NCBI RefSeq assembly: GCF_016859125.1 | Contig: NZ_CP069338.1 | Coordinates: 2,294,001 to 2,358,000, forward strand | Length of the DNA stretch: 64,000 nucleotides | Source of the DNA: Archangium violaceum | GTDB taxonomy: Bacteria > Myxococcota > Myxococcia > Myxococcales > Myxococcaceae | Reading direction: 5' to 3' | In this document: positions 38,126 through 47,651 of the stretch, piece by piece | How positions within the stretch are numbered: the first letter of the stretch is position 1 | Layout: every line of letters starts with the position of its first letter | Position numbers and translations under genes: made by a program | Notes under the pieces: generated by a model | What the model saw: only the letters and a program-made list of their open reading frames with translations | The model's database searches: none | What the model was told of the DNA's origin: nothing

Positions 38126-40867
38126 TCAGCGACGGGGCGCCGTCGACGCCTTCCTGGGCGAGGCGAGGAAGGACTCGATGCCGGGGCCCTGGGCGGCCTT
38201 GAAGGCGATGCACAGGTCCACCCCCTCCAGCACCTGGGCGAGCGTGCGGGGGCCACCGGGAGCACGCGCCATGCGCTCGGTGAAGAAGGCGGCGGCCTCC
38301 TGGCGGTGCACCGGATCGCAGTAGGAGCCGGCCGACCACGCCAGCATCTCCACGCGCTCCTCGGGCAGCCGCGCGGCGAGCGCGTCGTAGTTCTCCTTCA
38401 CGAAGGCGTAGGCCACGTCCCGCGTGCGCACGTCCCAGCTGGCCGCGAAGAGCAGCCTGCCCACCTCGCGCATGTCCACGCCGGGCTCCAGCAGCAGCTT
38501 CAGGTTCTCCCGCACCAGCGCGGGCTCCTTGAAGCTCCCCAGCGCGCCGAGCAGCTGCTCGCGCTTCTTTCGCTCCTTCTCCGCGCGCATGGCCGTCATC
38601 AGCTTCGTGTGCAGGGCCGCGTCCCCATGGGCGGCGGCGATGCCCAGCGTGATGCCCACCAACTCCGGAGCGATGGCCCTGCTGTCACCCAGCCACTTCT
38701 CCGTCAGCTTGCGCGCCTCGGCCACCAGCTTCGCGTCTCCGCCCTGCCCGCCCGCGATGCGCAGCAACATGGGGCGCAGCAGCCGGGTGTCCTCGTCCTC
38801 GTTGGCGCGCGGGGTGAAGCCGAGCGCCCGGGCACGAGCCCCGTAGGTATCGCGCAGGAAGCGCTCCCGGTCCGCCTGGCGCGCGTCGGAGAGCATCGAG
38901 GGCCGCAGCAGGCCCAGCAGCTCCAGCGACGCCTCGAACACCTGGCGATCCTTCTCCCCGGCCAGGCCCGGCAGCAGCCCGAGCGCGTCCGCGGCCGGCA
39001 TCTGGCCGGCGCTCACCAGGGCCTGCACGTCACCGAGCAGGGCCACGCGCTCGGCGCGCGAGAGGGAGCGGTTCTCGGTGGAGAGCAGCCGGCCCAGCAT
39101 CTGCGCGTCCAGGGAGGCGCGGTAGTAGCCGGCGCCGTCCGCGTTGGGCAGCAGCCAGGAGGGGCAGCTCTTCGCCTGGGACAGCGGCAGCTCGGCCGTC
39201 TCGCCCTCCATGACGGTGCAGGCGCGGTCCACCACGGAGCCCGAGCCGTAGCGCACGCACAGGGGTACCTTCCACGTCTGCTTCGCCTCGCCCTTGGAGC
39301 CCACCGGCAGGAAGCGGCTCTGCGAGAGCTTCACCACGGGCACCTTGCCCGAGCAGTCCAGCCGCATGCTCACGAGCGGCGCGCCCCCCTGGTCCAGGAA
39401 GGAGCCCAGCACGCCGGACACGTCCTTGCCGGCCTCGGCGGACAGGGCCTCGAGGAAGTCCTTCGCGGTGGCGTTGCCATGGGCATGGGCGCGCAGGTAG
39501 CGCCGCACGCCGCGCTGGAAGACGTCCCGGCCCAGCCAGCTCTCCGTCATGGCCAGCACCGCCGAGCCCTTGCCATAGGTGATGCCGTCGAAGGCGTTGA
39601 GGATGTCATCCTCGCTCTCGATGGGCTGGCGGATGCGGCGCGCCGTCACCAGGCTGTCGGTGTCCAGCGCGCGCGAGCGGTCGCGCACGCGCTCGACGGG
39701 AGCATCCCACGTGGGCTGGGAGACCTCGACGGTGCGCGGCGTTATCCAGGTGGCGAAGGCCTCGTTGAGCCACAGGTCGTCCCACCACGCCATGGTGACC
39801 AGGTCACCGAACCACTGGTGCCCCAGCTCGTGCATCTGCGTCTCGTAGAAGCCGCGCTGCCGGCTGATGGCGTCCTCGGCGGGCTTGGAGAGGATGAGCC
39901 CCGAGTTGAACGTCACCAGGCCCGGGTGCTCCATGGCGCCCCCGAAGAGCGGCACGGACATCACGTCCAGCTTCTCGTACGGGTAGGGAATGCCGAAGTA
40001 CTGCTCCAGGTGGCCCAGAATCTCCGGCGTCACCTTCGCCGCGTAGGTGCCCTCCACGGCGCGGCCCTTCGGGGTGACGATGCGGGTGCGCACGGCCTTC
40101 TCGCCCGAGGGCTTCGCCTCGAGGAAGTCGAAGGGGCCCACGCCGAACGCGATGAGGTAGCTGGGCAGCGGCTGGGTGCGCGCGAAGCGCCAGGTGGTGC
40201 CACCGTTGGCACCCGGCTCCTCGCTCACCAGCGGCGTGTTGGTGACGGCCACGTTCCCCGCGGGCACGTGGAAGGTGAGCTGCCAGGGCACCTTGAAGCC
40301 CGGCTCGTCGAAGCACGGGAAGACGCGCCGCGCTCCGAGCGCCTCGAACTGGGTGTACGTGTACCACGCCCCGTCCTCCTGGACGCGGAAGGCCCCGAGG
40401 GTCTCCCGCTCGGAGAGCTCTCCCGAGTAGGCGATGCGCAGGTGCGCGGAGCCGGGCTGGAGTGTGCGCTCGGGCAGGAAGCCGAGGAAGTCGCCGTTGC
40501 CCTTTGTCTGGGTGAGGGCCACGGGCTTACCGTCCACGGTGAGGGTCGCCTCCTTCACCGTGAGGCGGCGGCCGAGCAGCCAGATGGCGTCGGTGGCCTC
40601 CTTCACGTCCAGGTCGATGTCCACCACGCCCTGGAAGGTGGGCTGGGAGGGGTCCAGGGTGAGCGCGGCGGTGTAGCCGGTGGGGCGCACCTGGGTGGGC
40701 AGGCGCAGCGTGGGCGACACGGGGCCGGGCCGGGCCGGAGTGGATGGAGCCTCCGCCTGGGACGCGGGAGCGCTGGAGGAGTCCGGCGTGGGAACGGGCT
40801 GACGAGCACCACAGGCCGTCAGCGTTGCCAGCAGGACGAGTGAGGCACGTCGGGTGGTCTTGGGCAT
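38126..40867 (-). CDS. lipoprotein M1-family aminopeptidase
   Basis: 913 residues from ATG 40867, whose product begins with a lipoprotein signal (lipidated C19 in TLTAC). A Pro/Ser/Ala linker precedes the M1 fold. The exopeptidase motif reads GGAMEH (309-314, usually GAMEN), and the zinc site is HELGH (346-350) with E369 (LNEAFATW). A Tyr in DGITYGKGSAV fits the catalytic tyrosine. A C-terminal helical ERAP1-like domain (about 540-900) completes the usual PepN/APN layout. It would remove N-terminal residues from peptides at the cell envelope, useful for feeding on proteins of prey. Divergent from the acyltransferase gene. Confidence 0.95.
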   Translation of the reverse strand: MPKTTRRASLVLLATLTACGARQPVPTPDSSSAPASQAEAPSTPARPGPVSPTLRLPTQVRPTGYTAALTLDPSQPTFQGVVDIDLDVKEATDAIWLLGRRLTVKEATLTVDGKPVALTQTKGNGDFLGFLPERTLQPGSAHLRIAYSGELSERETLGAFRVQEDGAWYTYTQFEALGARRVFPCFDEPGFKVPWQLTFHVPAGNVAVTNTPLVSEEPGANGGTTWRFARTQPLPSYLIAFGVGPFDFLEAKPSGEKAVRTRIVTPKGRAVEGTYAAKVTPEILGHLEQYFGIPYPYEKLDVMSVPLFGGAMEHPGLVTFNSGLILSKPAEDAISRQRGFYETQMHELGHQWFGDLVTMAWWDDLWLNEAFATWITPRTVEVSQPTWDAPVERVRDRSRALDTDSLVTARRIRQPIESEDDILNAFDGITYGKGSAVLAMTESWLGRDVFQRGVRRYLRAHAHGNATAKDFLEALSAEAGKDVSGVLGSFLDQGGAPLVSMRLDCSGKVPVVKLSQSRFLPVGSKGEAKQTWKVPLCVRYGSGSVVDRACTVMEGETAELPLSQAKSCPSWLLPNADGAGYYRASLDAQMLGRLLSTENRSLSRAERVALLGDVQALVSAGQMPAADALGLLPGLAGEKDRQVFEASLELLGLLRPSMLSDARQADRERFLRDTYGARARALGFTPRANEDEDTRLLRPMLLRIAGGQGGDAKLVAEARKLTEKWLGDSRAIAPELVGITLGIAAAHGDAALHTKLMTAMRAEKERKKREQLLGALGSFKEPALVRENLKLLLEPGVDMREVGRLLFAASWDVRTRDVAYAFVKENYDALAARLPEERVEMLAWSAGSYCDPVHRQEAAAFFTERMARAPGGPRTLAQVLEGVDLCIAFKAAQGPGIESFLASPRKASTAPRR

Positions 40868-40962
40868 GGGCGGGGGTCTAGCCCAGGTCGGGCGGGCAGG
40901 GTAGCGGTGGGAGGTGCGAGGCCTCTTGCCTGACATCCCACTTCCAGGTGGAGTGCGCCGCC

Positions 40963-41961
40963 GTGTCCGCCCCCGCCCCCGCCTCCGAGTCCCAGCGCCT
41001 CCCCCTTCCGCTGCCTCCCACCCGGCTCCCCCAGGTGCTCGGCAAGCGGCCGTCGCCCGTGGTGGGGTGGCTCGCCAACCGGGTGATGGACGCGGTGTGC
41101 GCGCTGCCCGCGTCCATGAGGGATGCCATCGCCCGCTTCGTGGGCTGGCTGGCGTTCACCCTTGGCATCCGCCGCCGGGTGGCCCTGGAGAACCTGGCGC
41201 ACGCGTACCCGGAGAAGAGCGAGGCCGGGCGGCGTGCCATCGCGCTCGGGGCCTACATCACCATGGCGCGCGTGGTCATCGAGTCCATCGACCCGAAGGA
41301 TCACGTGGAGCCCGAGTGGGAGGAACCGGAAGTCCAGGGCGCGGCGTGGGAGACGCTGAAAGCGAACATCGCCAGGGGCCAGGGCGCGCTGCTGGTGACG
41401 GCGCACTTCGGCAACTGGGAGCGCGCGGGGAAGATGATTCTGCGGCGCGGCATTCCGCTGAACGCTCTGGTGCGTCCGCTGAACGGGGCGCTCAACATGC
41501 GCATCGTGGACAACCGGGTCGCCGCGGGGGCGGGGCTCATCTACCCCAAGGGAGCCATCGCGCAGGCACAGGAGGCGGTGCAGTTGGGCGAGACGGTGCT
41601 GATGCTGCTCGACCAATCGCTCCCCGCGAAGGCGGCGGTGTTCGTGCCCTTCTTCGGCAGGCCGGCATCCACCACACCGGCGATGGCGGTGGTGGCGCAG
41701 CGCACCGGGGCGCCGGTGTTCGTGGTGATGGGGGTACGAGACGCGAGCGGGCGGAAGATGAGGCTGGAGGTGGAGGGGCCCATCGCACCACCCGAGGGAG
41801 TGGGCGAGCAGGACGCCATCACGGCGCACACGGCGGCGGTGACGGCGGTGCTGGAGAAGTACGTGCGGCGCTACCCGGAGCAGTGGCTGTGGCTGCACCG
41901 GCGCTGGAAGGTGCGGCCGCCGTCGGAAGGCGCGCCCCCGCCTCACGGGTTGAATCCGTGA
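40963..41961 (+). CDS. LpxL/HtrB-like lipid A (lysophospholipid) acyltransferase
   Basis: 332 residues from GTG 40963, behind an AGGTGGAG ribosome site (GTG 40948 also in frame). The family HX4E catalytic motif is H148-FGNW-E153. An N-terminal hydrophobic region near 30-70 (WLANRVMDAVCALP, FVGWLAFTLG) anchors it to the inner membrane; other family marks are LENLAHAYPEKS, LLDQSLPAKAAVFVPFFG and the closing EQWLWLHRRWK. It transfers a secondary acyl chain to lipid A or a related glycolipid. No other lipid A genes lie nearby. Confidence 0.92.
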   Translation: MSAPAPASESQRLPLPLPPTRLPQVLGKRPSPVVGWLANRVMDAVCALPASMRDAIARFVGWLAFTLGIRRRVALENLAHAYPEKSEAGRRAIALGAYITMARVVIESIDPKDHVEPEWEEPEVQGAAWETLKANIARGQGALLVTAHFGNWERAGKMILRRGIPLNALVRPLNGALNMRIVDNRVAAGAGLIYPKGAIAQAQEAVQLGETVLMLLDQSLPAKAAVFVPFFGRPASTTPAMAVVAQRTGAPVFVVMGVRDASGRKMRLEVEGPIAPPEGVGEQDAITAHTAAVTAVLEKYVRRYPEQWLWLHRRWKVRPPSEGAPPPHGLNP

Positions 41962-41968
41962 ATGCCTC

Positions 41969-42637
41969 GTGAGCACCATGACGCGAACCATCTTCATCGG
42001 AGACGTGCACGGCTGCGCGGAGGAGCTCGAGGCCCTCCTGCGAGAGTGCGACTACCGTCCGGGAGATCGGGTGGTGCTGGTGGGAGACCTGGTGGCGAAG
42101 GGGCCGGACTCGGCGGGCGTGGTGCGCCTGGCGAGGGAGCGCGGGCTGCTCGCGGTGCGGGGCAACCACGACGAGCACGTGCTGCGCTGGCGCGCGAGGA
42201 AGATGCCCGAGGGCAAGAAGCTCAAGCGCGAGCACAAGCAGGTGCTGGACACACTCGCGGACGAGGACTGGGCGTACCTGGAGTCACTGCCCCTGCACCT
42301 GCACTTCCCCGAGCTGAACGTACGCGTGGTGCACGGAGGCCTGGTGCCCGGCGTTCCGCTGGAGGAACAGAAGCCGGAGCTGATGCTCAACCTGCGCAGC
42401 ATCACGCCGGAAGGCGAGCCGTCGAAGAAGCTGGAAGACGGAGCCCCATGGGCGAGCCAGTGGAAGGGGCCGGAGCTCGTCATCTTCGGCCACGACGCGC
42501 TGCGAGGCGTGCAGCGACATCCGTATGCCATCGGCCTGGACTCGGGCTGCGTCTATGGCCAGAACCTCACCGCGTACGTGCTGCCAGAAGGCCACTTCTA
42601 CTCGGTGAAGGCGAAGCGAGAGTACATGGAGCTCTGA
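41969..42637 (+). CDS. metallophosphoesterase
   Basis: 222 residues from GTG 41969 (ATG 41978 three codons later is equally plausible). Calcineurin-like motifs: GDVHG, GDLVAKGPDS, GNHDE, VVHGGLVPG and FGHDALRG. The layout is that of ApaH/PrpE-type symmetric dinucleoside tetraphosphatases or phosphoprotein phosphatases, binding two metal ions. The specific substrate is open. It begins 7 bp after the acyltransferase stop and is probably co-transcribed with it. Confidence 0.92.
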   Translation: MSTMTRTIFIGDVHGCAEELEALLRECDYRPGDRVVLVGDLVAKGPDSAGVVRLARERGLLAVRGNHDEHVLRWRARKMPEGKKLKREHKQVLDTLADEDWAYLESLPLHLHFPELNVRVVHGGLVPGVPLEEQKPELMLNLRSITPEGEPSKKLEDGAPWASQWKGPELVIFGHDALRGVQRHPYAIGLDSGCVYGQNLTAYVLPEGHFYSVKAKREYMEL

Positions 42638-42695
42638 CGAGGCTCCGTGATGACTCCCTTGAGTTGCATTCCACTTCTGATAGGCTTCGAGCCCT

Positions 42696-43424
42696 ATGGC
42701 CCGCGGTGCACAAACGTGGCAGTGCCTCCTCGTCCTCATTGGGCTTGGGTGCTCACAGCCTCAGCCTATTCCAGGTGTTGTACGGCCCGGCCCCGAGGAG
42801 AAGTTCTTGGAAAGCCTTCCGGGGCCAATGGCAGGCTTCGGGTCATTCGACACCTCCTCGGACGCGCTACTCGCGGCCTGCTCGCTGATTCTGTCCAAGC
42901 CAAACGCAACGGTTCGCCACATCAAAGACCCGGAGCTGGCTCTACGAACCTCAACTGAATATTGCGCCTGGCTGTACTACACACCGGACCGCAAATATGA
43001 GTTGAGCATGTTAACGGACCAGGCAGAGCCAGGCGCTGCTCTGACCGGAAAGAAAAGCTGCAGAATTCCTGCTTTCGTGGATGACCAACGATACCCACCT
43101 GGCAGCCTCAAGTACGTCTTCGCTCTTCACAATCACCCTTTCGGGGGCCCGCTGTCCTTCTTCGACATGCGGAAGATCATTGAGCTCGCCAAGACTCACG
43201 AATGGGTCGTGGATACGAAAGAGGGAGAGATTCCGCTCGCCGTTATCGCGTTCTTCTCGAACACGACCGATCCTGAAAACCCCACGTGCGACGGCTTCTA
43301 TCAATACACTCCAGAGACTCGCACGCTGGATCAATGGGCCAACACACGAGATGGGTGGCGCCGGAGGAAGATGGGAACCGTGACCTGGCTCAGTGACAGA
43401 ACCTATCGTGTCGATCCGGAGTAG
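42696..43424 (+). CDS. lipoprotein with JAMM/JAB-like motif
   Basis: 242 residues. Lipoprotein-like N-terminus (LLVLIGLGC, C19). The central part holds H145-x-H147-x6-S154-x2-D157 (ALHNHPFGGPLSFFD), a close variant of the JAMM zinc-protease motif (HxH-x7-S-x2-D), and E88 in TSTEYCAWLYY is a candidate for the catalytic Glu. Several Cys may form disulfides. The GC content is markedly below that of neighbours. It overlaps nothing but is followed 3 bp later by another lipoprotein gene, so the two form a pair. Such envelope JAMM proteins are unusual; the motif could also be coincidental. Confidence 0.75.
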   Translation: MARGAQTWQCLLVLIGLGCSQPQPIPGVVRPGPEEKFLESLPGPMAGFGSFDTSSDALLAACSLILSKPNATVRHIKDPELALRTSTEYCAWLYYTPDRKYELSMLTDQAEPGAALTGKKSCRIPAFVDDQRYPPGSLKYVFALHNHPFGGPLSFFDMRKIIELAKTHEWVVDTKEGEIPLAVIAFFSNTTDPENPTCDGFYQYTPETRTLDQWANTRDGWRRRKMGTVTWLSDRTYRVDPE

Positions 43425-43427
43425 AGG

Positions 43428-43976
43428 ATGCGGATGAGAAACCTGCCTCTCGTGCTCGCCATCGGCCTCTCGGGCTGCATACTCCGAAACCTGTTTCAGC
43501 CCCCAACCCCACCGCAGTACGACAACTCCATTGTCTTTCCACAATTCTTCGAGCGTGAGGCTGTCGAGGTTGGCGCGAAGGGTGAGCCGTATGAACTGGA
43601 TGGTGTGACTCTCCGGGCCATCACGATTGCCGCGAACGACTTCCTCCCCATGGGGGCCAGGAATCCGCCGTGTGAGTACAGACAAGAGGCACAGCGTTAT
43701 CGCGTCATTCGCCAGGGGGACATCCTCTTCGTCTACATCTACGAGGACTACGAATATTGCGGCAAACCCATGCCGCTGGATTCAGGAGCGAAGTACGCGA
43801 TCAGCACGGATGGCCGCATTCTCCGGCGCGTCATCGATGGCCAGCCTGAGGAGCCCTTCGGCCCGGTGAGTCCCGATGCCGGTGACCTGTGGGTTCCAGC
43901 GAAGCCAGGTGTCCCGAGTGGGTATGAGCCTGTTCCACCCTCGACTCCAGATGGGGGTTCTTCAGGAGTGCCGTAG
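43428..43976 (+). CDS. lipoprotein paired with the JAMM-like gene
   Basis: 182 residues, ATG 43428 (or 43434) behind GGAGTAGAGG. Signal MRMRNLPLVLAIGLSGC with lipidated C17. The mature part is acidic and ends in a Pro-rich tail (AKPGVPSGYEPVPPSTPDGG). No domain is recognised (ELDGVTLRAITIAAND, DILFVYIYEDYEYCGKP). It shares the low GC of the preceding gene and sits 3 bp after it. Possible roles are an accessory or a protective partner of the upstream lipoprotein. Confidence 0.75.
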   Translation: MRMRNLPLVLAIGLSGCILRNLFQPPTPPQYDNSIVFPQFFEREAVEVGAKGEPYELDGVTLRAITIAANDFLPMGARNPPCEYRQEAQRYRVIRQGDILFVYIYEDYEYCGKPMPLDSGAKYAISTDGRILRRVIDGQPEEPFGPVSPDAGDLWVPAKPGVPSGYEPVPPSTPDGGSSGVP

Positions 43977-43981
43977 CTGCC

Positions 43982-44755
43982 TCACCGCGACGCCGCGAAC
44001 ACAAGCCAGGCCGCGGACACGTCGAGCAGTCCATGCACCGCCATGAGCCAGGGCAGCAGTCTGGGACGCCACCGCACCGCCGCGCCCACGGTGAGCGCGA
44101 AGGGCAGGAACATGAACAGCCGCCACGTGAGGAAGCGCGCGTCGAAGAGCAGCGGCAGCGTGGCGTGCTGCGCGGAGTGGAAGAAAGCGGCCACCACGAG
44201 CGCCTGGACGCGGCCCAGGCCCCACGCCTCGAGCCGGGGCATCGCATCCGCGTAGTAGGTGGGCAGCTCCGAGAAGGGAATCGTCAGCGGGAAGAGCACC
44301 AGCGCCGCCACCGCCGCCCACGTGGGCAGGGGCAGGACGAACATCTCGAGCGCGCGCTGAGGGTCCCCGAAGAGCAGCGTCGCGAGCGCGATGTTGGGAA
44401 GCTGTGCCATCGGCGCCGCGACCACCAGCACCCCGAGTAGCGCGAGCACGTCCCTCCCCACGTGACGCCCATCCACCTGGTAGAGCGAACGCAGGCTCCT
44501 GCCCTCGCACGCCGCCTGACTCCAGAGCCGCGCGATGGAGACGAGGTTGGTCAGCACGGCCGTCACCGGCCACCAGGCCGCCGAGGCGCTCCACGCATCC
44601 TCCCGGCCCGACAGCGCGAACCCCGCGGCGATGATCGCCTGGAACGCAGCGAACAGCACCGTCCGGCTCACCAGCGTCACCCAGGGGAAGGAGTGCCCAC
44701 GCTCCTGGGCGGACAGCCGAGCGGGGGTCGTCGAAAGAGCGATGTCCATGTTCAT
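43982..44755 (-). CDS. CPBP/CAAX-like intramembrane protein
   Basis: 257 residues from ATG 44755 (or 44749). About seven hydrophobic segments. Motifs that align with CPBP intramembrane proteases are a FSELPTYYADAMPRL stretch in place of EExxxR, FFHSAQHATLPL (the F-x3-H element) and AVHGLLDVSAAW (H-x3-D). The first Glu pair is reduced to one Glu, so protease activity is doubtful. It lies 10 bp downstream of the AraC gene on the same strand, suggesting a regulator-target pair. Confidence 0.75.
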   Translation of the reverse strand: MNMDIALSTTPARLSAQERGHSFPWVTLVSRTVLFAAFQAIIAAGFALSGREDAWSASAAWWPVTAVLTNLVSIARLWSQAACEGRSLRSLYQVDGRHVGRDVLALLGVLVVAAPMAQLPNIALATLLFGDPQRALEMFVLPLPTWAAVAALVLFPLTIPFSELPTYYADAMPRLEAWGLGRVQALVVAAFFHSAQHATLPLLFDARFLTWRLFMFLPFALTVGAAVRWRPRLLPWLMAVHGLLDVSAAWLVFAASR

Positions 44756-44765
44756 GACGGGATGT

Positions 44766-45617
44766 CTATCCCCGCGAGGGAGGGCGGGACTTGTACGGAG
44801 GGGACACGCCGGAAGGCGCCTCTTCCCCGACCGTGGCGACGACGCGCCGGCCCTTCCCGAGGGCCTTCGAGGGAGGCGCGCCCGCGAGCTCCCGGAAGTC
44901 CCTGTCCAGGTGCGGCTGATCCGCGTACCCCGCCTCGGCCGCGAGCTCCGCGAGCTTCCTGTCCGGCGTGGTGGCCGCCCCGCGCCAGGCCCGGGCCATC
45001 CGCGCGAAGCGCACGAAGTCACGCGGCGGCACCCCGACCGCCTCCTGGAACCGCCGTGTGAGCTGCCGCCGGGACACGCCCAACGTCTCCGCCAGCTCCG
45101 CCACGGGCGGGCCGTCCGCTCCCGACAGGGCCCGCGCGGCCTCACACACGAGCGCGTCACAGCACGGGCGCAGGTGCTCGGAGCTCAACGGCCACAGAGC
45201 CTCGAGAGCGACTTCCCCGCCGGGACGCTGGCGGGCCCACCCGGCGAGCGCGGCATCGAGCCCGGGAGCCACCTGCGCGAGAGGCAGAACGCGCTCGCGC
45301 AGCGCGGCCGCGGACGACCCCAGCAGACACGCACACGCGGGTGGCAGGTGGATGCCCACGACGTCCACCGCGCCCACCGGCTCGAGCAACAGCGCGCGCC
45401 CCAGCCCGCCCACCACGAAGCGAGCGGGAAGGGGGCGCACCCGGCCCTCCTCGACGAGCCGCCCGGGCTCACCGAGTTGGAGCACGACATCCGCCCCCGC
45501 CACGTCCGGCAGGATGGGGACACGCAGGTCCTTCTCCGCCTGCCCCGTCAGACGCCACACACAGTCCACATGACGGGCGAGCGGGGCGGGGGCGGGAAGG
45601 GAGTGCGAGTGCAACAT
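44766..45617 (-). CDS. AraC-family transcriptional regulator
   Basis: 283 residues. The C-terminal double helix-turn-helix (about 165-255) contains VAELAETLGVSRRQLTRRFQEAVGVPP with the usual spacing and the second helix ELAAEAGYADQPHLDRDFRELAG. The N-terminal part (about 1-150, HVDCVWRLTG, VVLQLGEPGRL) looks like the DUF6597 cupin-like sensor domain. It may regulate the CPBP-like gene that follows. Confidence 0.93.
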   Translation of the reverse strand: MLHSHSLPAPAPLARHVDCVWRLTGQAEKDLRVPILPDVAGADVVLQLGEPGRLVEEGRVRPLPARFVVGGLGRALLLEPVGAVDVVGIHLPPACACLLGSSAAALRERVLPLAQVAPGLDAALAGWARQRPGGEVALEALWPLSSEHLRPCCDALVCEAARALSGADGPPVAELAETLGVSRRQLTRRFQEAVGVPPRDFVRFARMARAWRGAATTPDRKLAELAAEAGYADQPHLDRDFRELAGAPPSKALGKGRRVVATVGEEAPSGVSPPYKSRPPSRG

Positions 45618-45636
45618 GAGACCACCAGCCCGCGCG

Positions 45637-46941
45637 TCACCCCTCGGGCGGACGCACCACCATCACGGGCCTGTCGGCGCGCGACATCACCGCCTTCGCC
45701 ACCGAGCCCATCAGCACCGTCTTCAACCCCGTGCGCCCGTGCGTGCCCACGCAGATGACGTCCGCGTCGAAGCGCTGCGCGGCCTGGAGGATCGCCGTCG
45801 CCACGTCCTGGCCCGCCAGCACCTCCACCTGCACCTTGCGCCCGTGGGCGTCCGCGTCCCGGGGCATGAGCTGGTGCAACCGCTGCCGCGAATCCCGCTC
45901 GGACTCCGTCACCTGCGCCTGCGGCGCCTCGCCCACGGTCACCACGTACACCGTGCCGCCGTTGGGCAGCAGCGAGAAGGCATACGGAATGGCCCGGTTG
46001 GCCACGTCCGAGAAATCCGTGGCCACCAGCACCGAGCGCAGCTCGGGAATGGGCACCGCCGAGCCACGCGCCGCCACCGTCACCGGCACGCTCACCACCG
46101 ACATCTTCGCCAGCCGCAGCGCGTGATGCGACACGCTCCACAGCTTGCCCATGGCGCGCCGCTGGTGCGAGCCCACCACCAGCAGGTCCACCTTCTCCTC
46201 CGCCGCCAGGGCCACCAGGTGGTCCGCGATGCGCCCCACCCCGGCCTCCAGCCGCACGCGCACCGGCGGCTGGCCCTGCGCCTCCAGCGGCGACGCCAGC
46301 GTGCGCACCTCGTTCTCCAGCGAGCGCCGCAGCTCGGGCGACACGTCCTGGGAGGCATGGGCGTGCGACAGGCCCATCCGCTGGTACTCCTCGTGCGGCC
46401 AGTAGACGCGCCCGGCCACCACCTCCACCTGGCCGTAGCGCCGCAGCGCCCGCAGCCAGTCCCTCGCCGCCTCGAAGGGCTGCGAGCGGTCCACGCCGAG
46501 CATCACCTTCAGCGGACGCGTCCCGGCCACCCACGCCTCGAAGGGCTCCACGTCGCGCACCACCAGCAGCGGCACCGACAACGCCGTGGCCAGCCGGTCC
46601 ACCGTGCCCCCCACCCCCAGGAAGGGCGAGGCACTCGTGGGCCCCGCCGTCACCACCAGCCCCGCTCCCTTCTCCTGGGCGAAGCGCGCCAGCTCCTCGG
46701 CCGGCTCACCCGTCAGGAGCTGGTGGCTCACCCGCGCCCCCAGCTTCTCCACCCGCCGCACCTCGTCCTGCAGCGCCGACGTCGCCGTGTCCTGCAGCGT
46801 CTGCCCGAAGGCACGCGCCAGGTCGCCCGGCAGCACGTGCACCAGGAAGAGGGGCTCGTTGAGCTTGCGCGCGAGCTCCGCGGCGGCGGTGGTCGCTCGC
46901 TGCGCGGCGTCCGAGAAGTGGGTGGCACAGAGGATGGTCAT
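45637..46941 (-). CDS. multi-domain universal stress protein
   Basis: 434 residues from ATG 46941 (GGAG 6 nt upstream). Three consecutive USP/HUP-type folds: about 1-140 (MTILCATHFSDAAQR; AGLVVTAG), about 140-290 (VVGSHQRRAMGKLWSVSHHAL) and about 300-434 (VLVATDFSDVANRA; VGTHGRTGLKTVLMGSVAKAVM). The last carries the ATP-binding G-x2-G-x9-G(S/T) motif; the first lacks it. USPs respond to energy and redox stress. Divergent (260 bp) from the trxC-pncB operon, probably from a shared control region. Confidence 0.93.
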   Translation of the reverse strand: MTILCATHFSDAAQRATTAAAELARKLNEPLFLVHVLPGDLARAFGQTLQDTATSALQDEVRRVEKLGARVSHQLLTGEPAEELARFAQEKGAGLVVTAGPTSASPFLGVGGTVDRLATALSVPLLVVRDVEPFEAWVAGTRPLKVMLGVDRSQPFEAARDWLRALRRYGQVEVVAGRVYWPHEEYQRMGLSHAHASQDVSPELRRSLENEVRTLASPLEAQGQPPVRVRLEAGVGRIADHLVALAAEEKVDLLVVGSHQRRAMGKLWSVSHHALRLAKMSVVSVPVTVAARGSAVPIPELRSVLVATDFSDVANRAIPYAFSLLPNGGTVYVVTVGEAPQAQVTESERDSRQRLHQLMPRDADAHGRKVQVEVLAGQDVATAILQAAQRFDADVICVGTHGRTGLKTVLMGSVAKAVMSRADRPVMVVRPPEG

Positions 46942-47201
46942 GACGGCTCCGCACGCGGGCCTGGGGCCCGGGTCTTGGGGGAAGGTCGGTTCACGTACCG
47001 TGCCGGGCACTCTAGCCAGCCGGGGCCCCGCCGGGCGTGGGGTAAATCGCCCCTCGCGCCCGTGTAAAAGCTGCACGCCCGACACACCGCACCGCAAAGC
47101 CTGCGCGCCCGCTCCCAGGGCGCACGGGCGGATTTCCTGGCATCGCGCCCGCAATCCCTCCCGTCGCTACCTTTCCACCGGAGAGGCCCTGGAGGTTCCC
47201 C

Positions 47202-47651
47202 ATGTTCCGCTGCTCGTCCTGTGGCGCCTTCAACCGCGTGCGTGAGCCCCATCCCCCCGGTCAGCCCACCTGTGGCCGGTGCCAGCGTCCGCTCGACCTG
47301 TCGGGTGCGCCCCAGGAAGTGGACGGGGAGGCACTGTGGCGGGCGGTGAGCGCCTCGCCCGTGCCCATCCTGCTGGACCTGTGGGCGCCCTGGTGTGGCC
47401 CGTGCCGCACCGCCGCGCCCATCCTCGCCGCCGTGGGCCACGCCCAGGCGGGCCGGCTCCTCGTGCTCAAGCTGAACACGGACGCCCATCCCCAGGCGTC
47501 CAGCCAGCTCGGCGTGCGGGGCATTCCCACCTTCGTCGTCTTCTCCGGAGGCCGCGAGGTGGCGCGCCGCAGCGGGTTGATGCCGCGGCAGGAGCTGGAG
47601 CGCTGGGCCCTGTCCGCGGCCCAGGGCGGAGGCCCCTGGGCCTCGCCATGA
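47202..47651 (+). CDS. trxC: thioredoxin 2
   Basis: 149 residues. An N-terminal zinc ribbon (C4, C7, C24, C27) is followed by a thioredoxin fold with active site W64-C65-G66-P67-C68 (WAPWCGPCR) and the cis-Pro in RGIPTFVVF. This is the TrxC type, which reduces disulfides in oxidative stress. The stop overlaps the pncB start by 4 nt (ATGA), so the two genes are translationally coupled. Confidence 0.95.
   Translation: MFRCSSCGAFNRVREPHPPGQPTCGRCQRPLDLSGAPQEVDGEALWRAVSASPVPILLDLWAPWCGPCRTAAPILAAVGHAQAGRLLVLKLNTDAHPQASSQLGVRGIPTFVVFSGGREVARRSGLMPRQELERWALSAAQGGGPWASP

Noticed and set aside
38072-40843. 923-codon open frame on the plus strand
   Set aside because: Antisense to the M1 aminopeptidase, which has all catalytic motifs; the plus frame is His/Arg/Gly-rich shadow sequence caused by GC bias.
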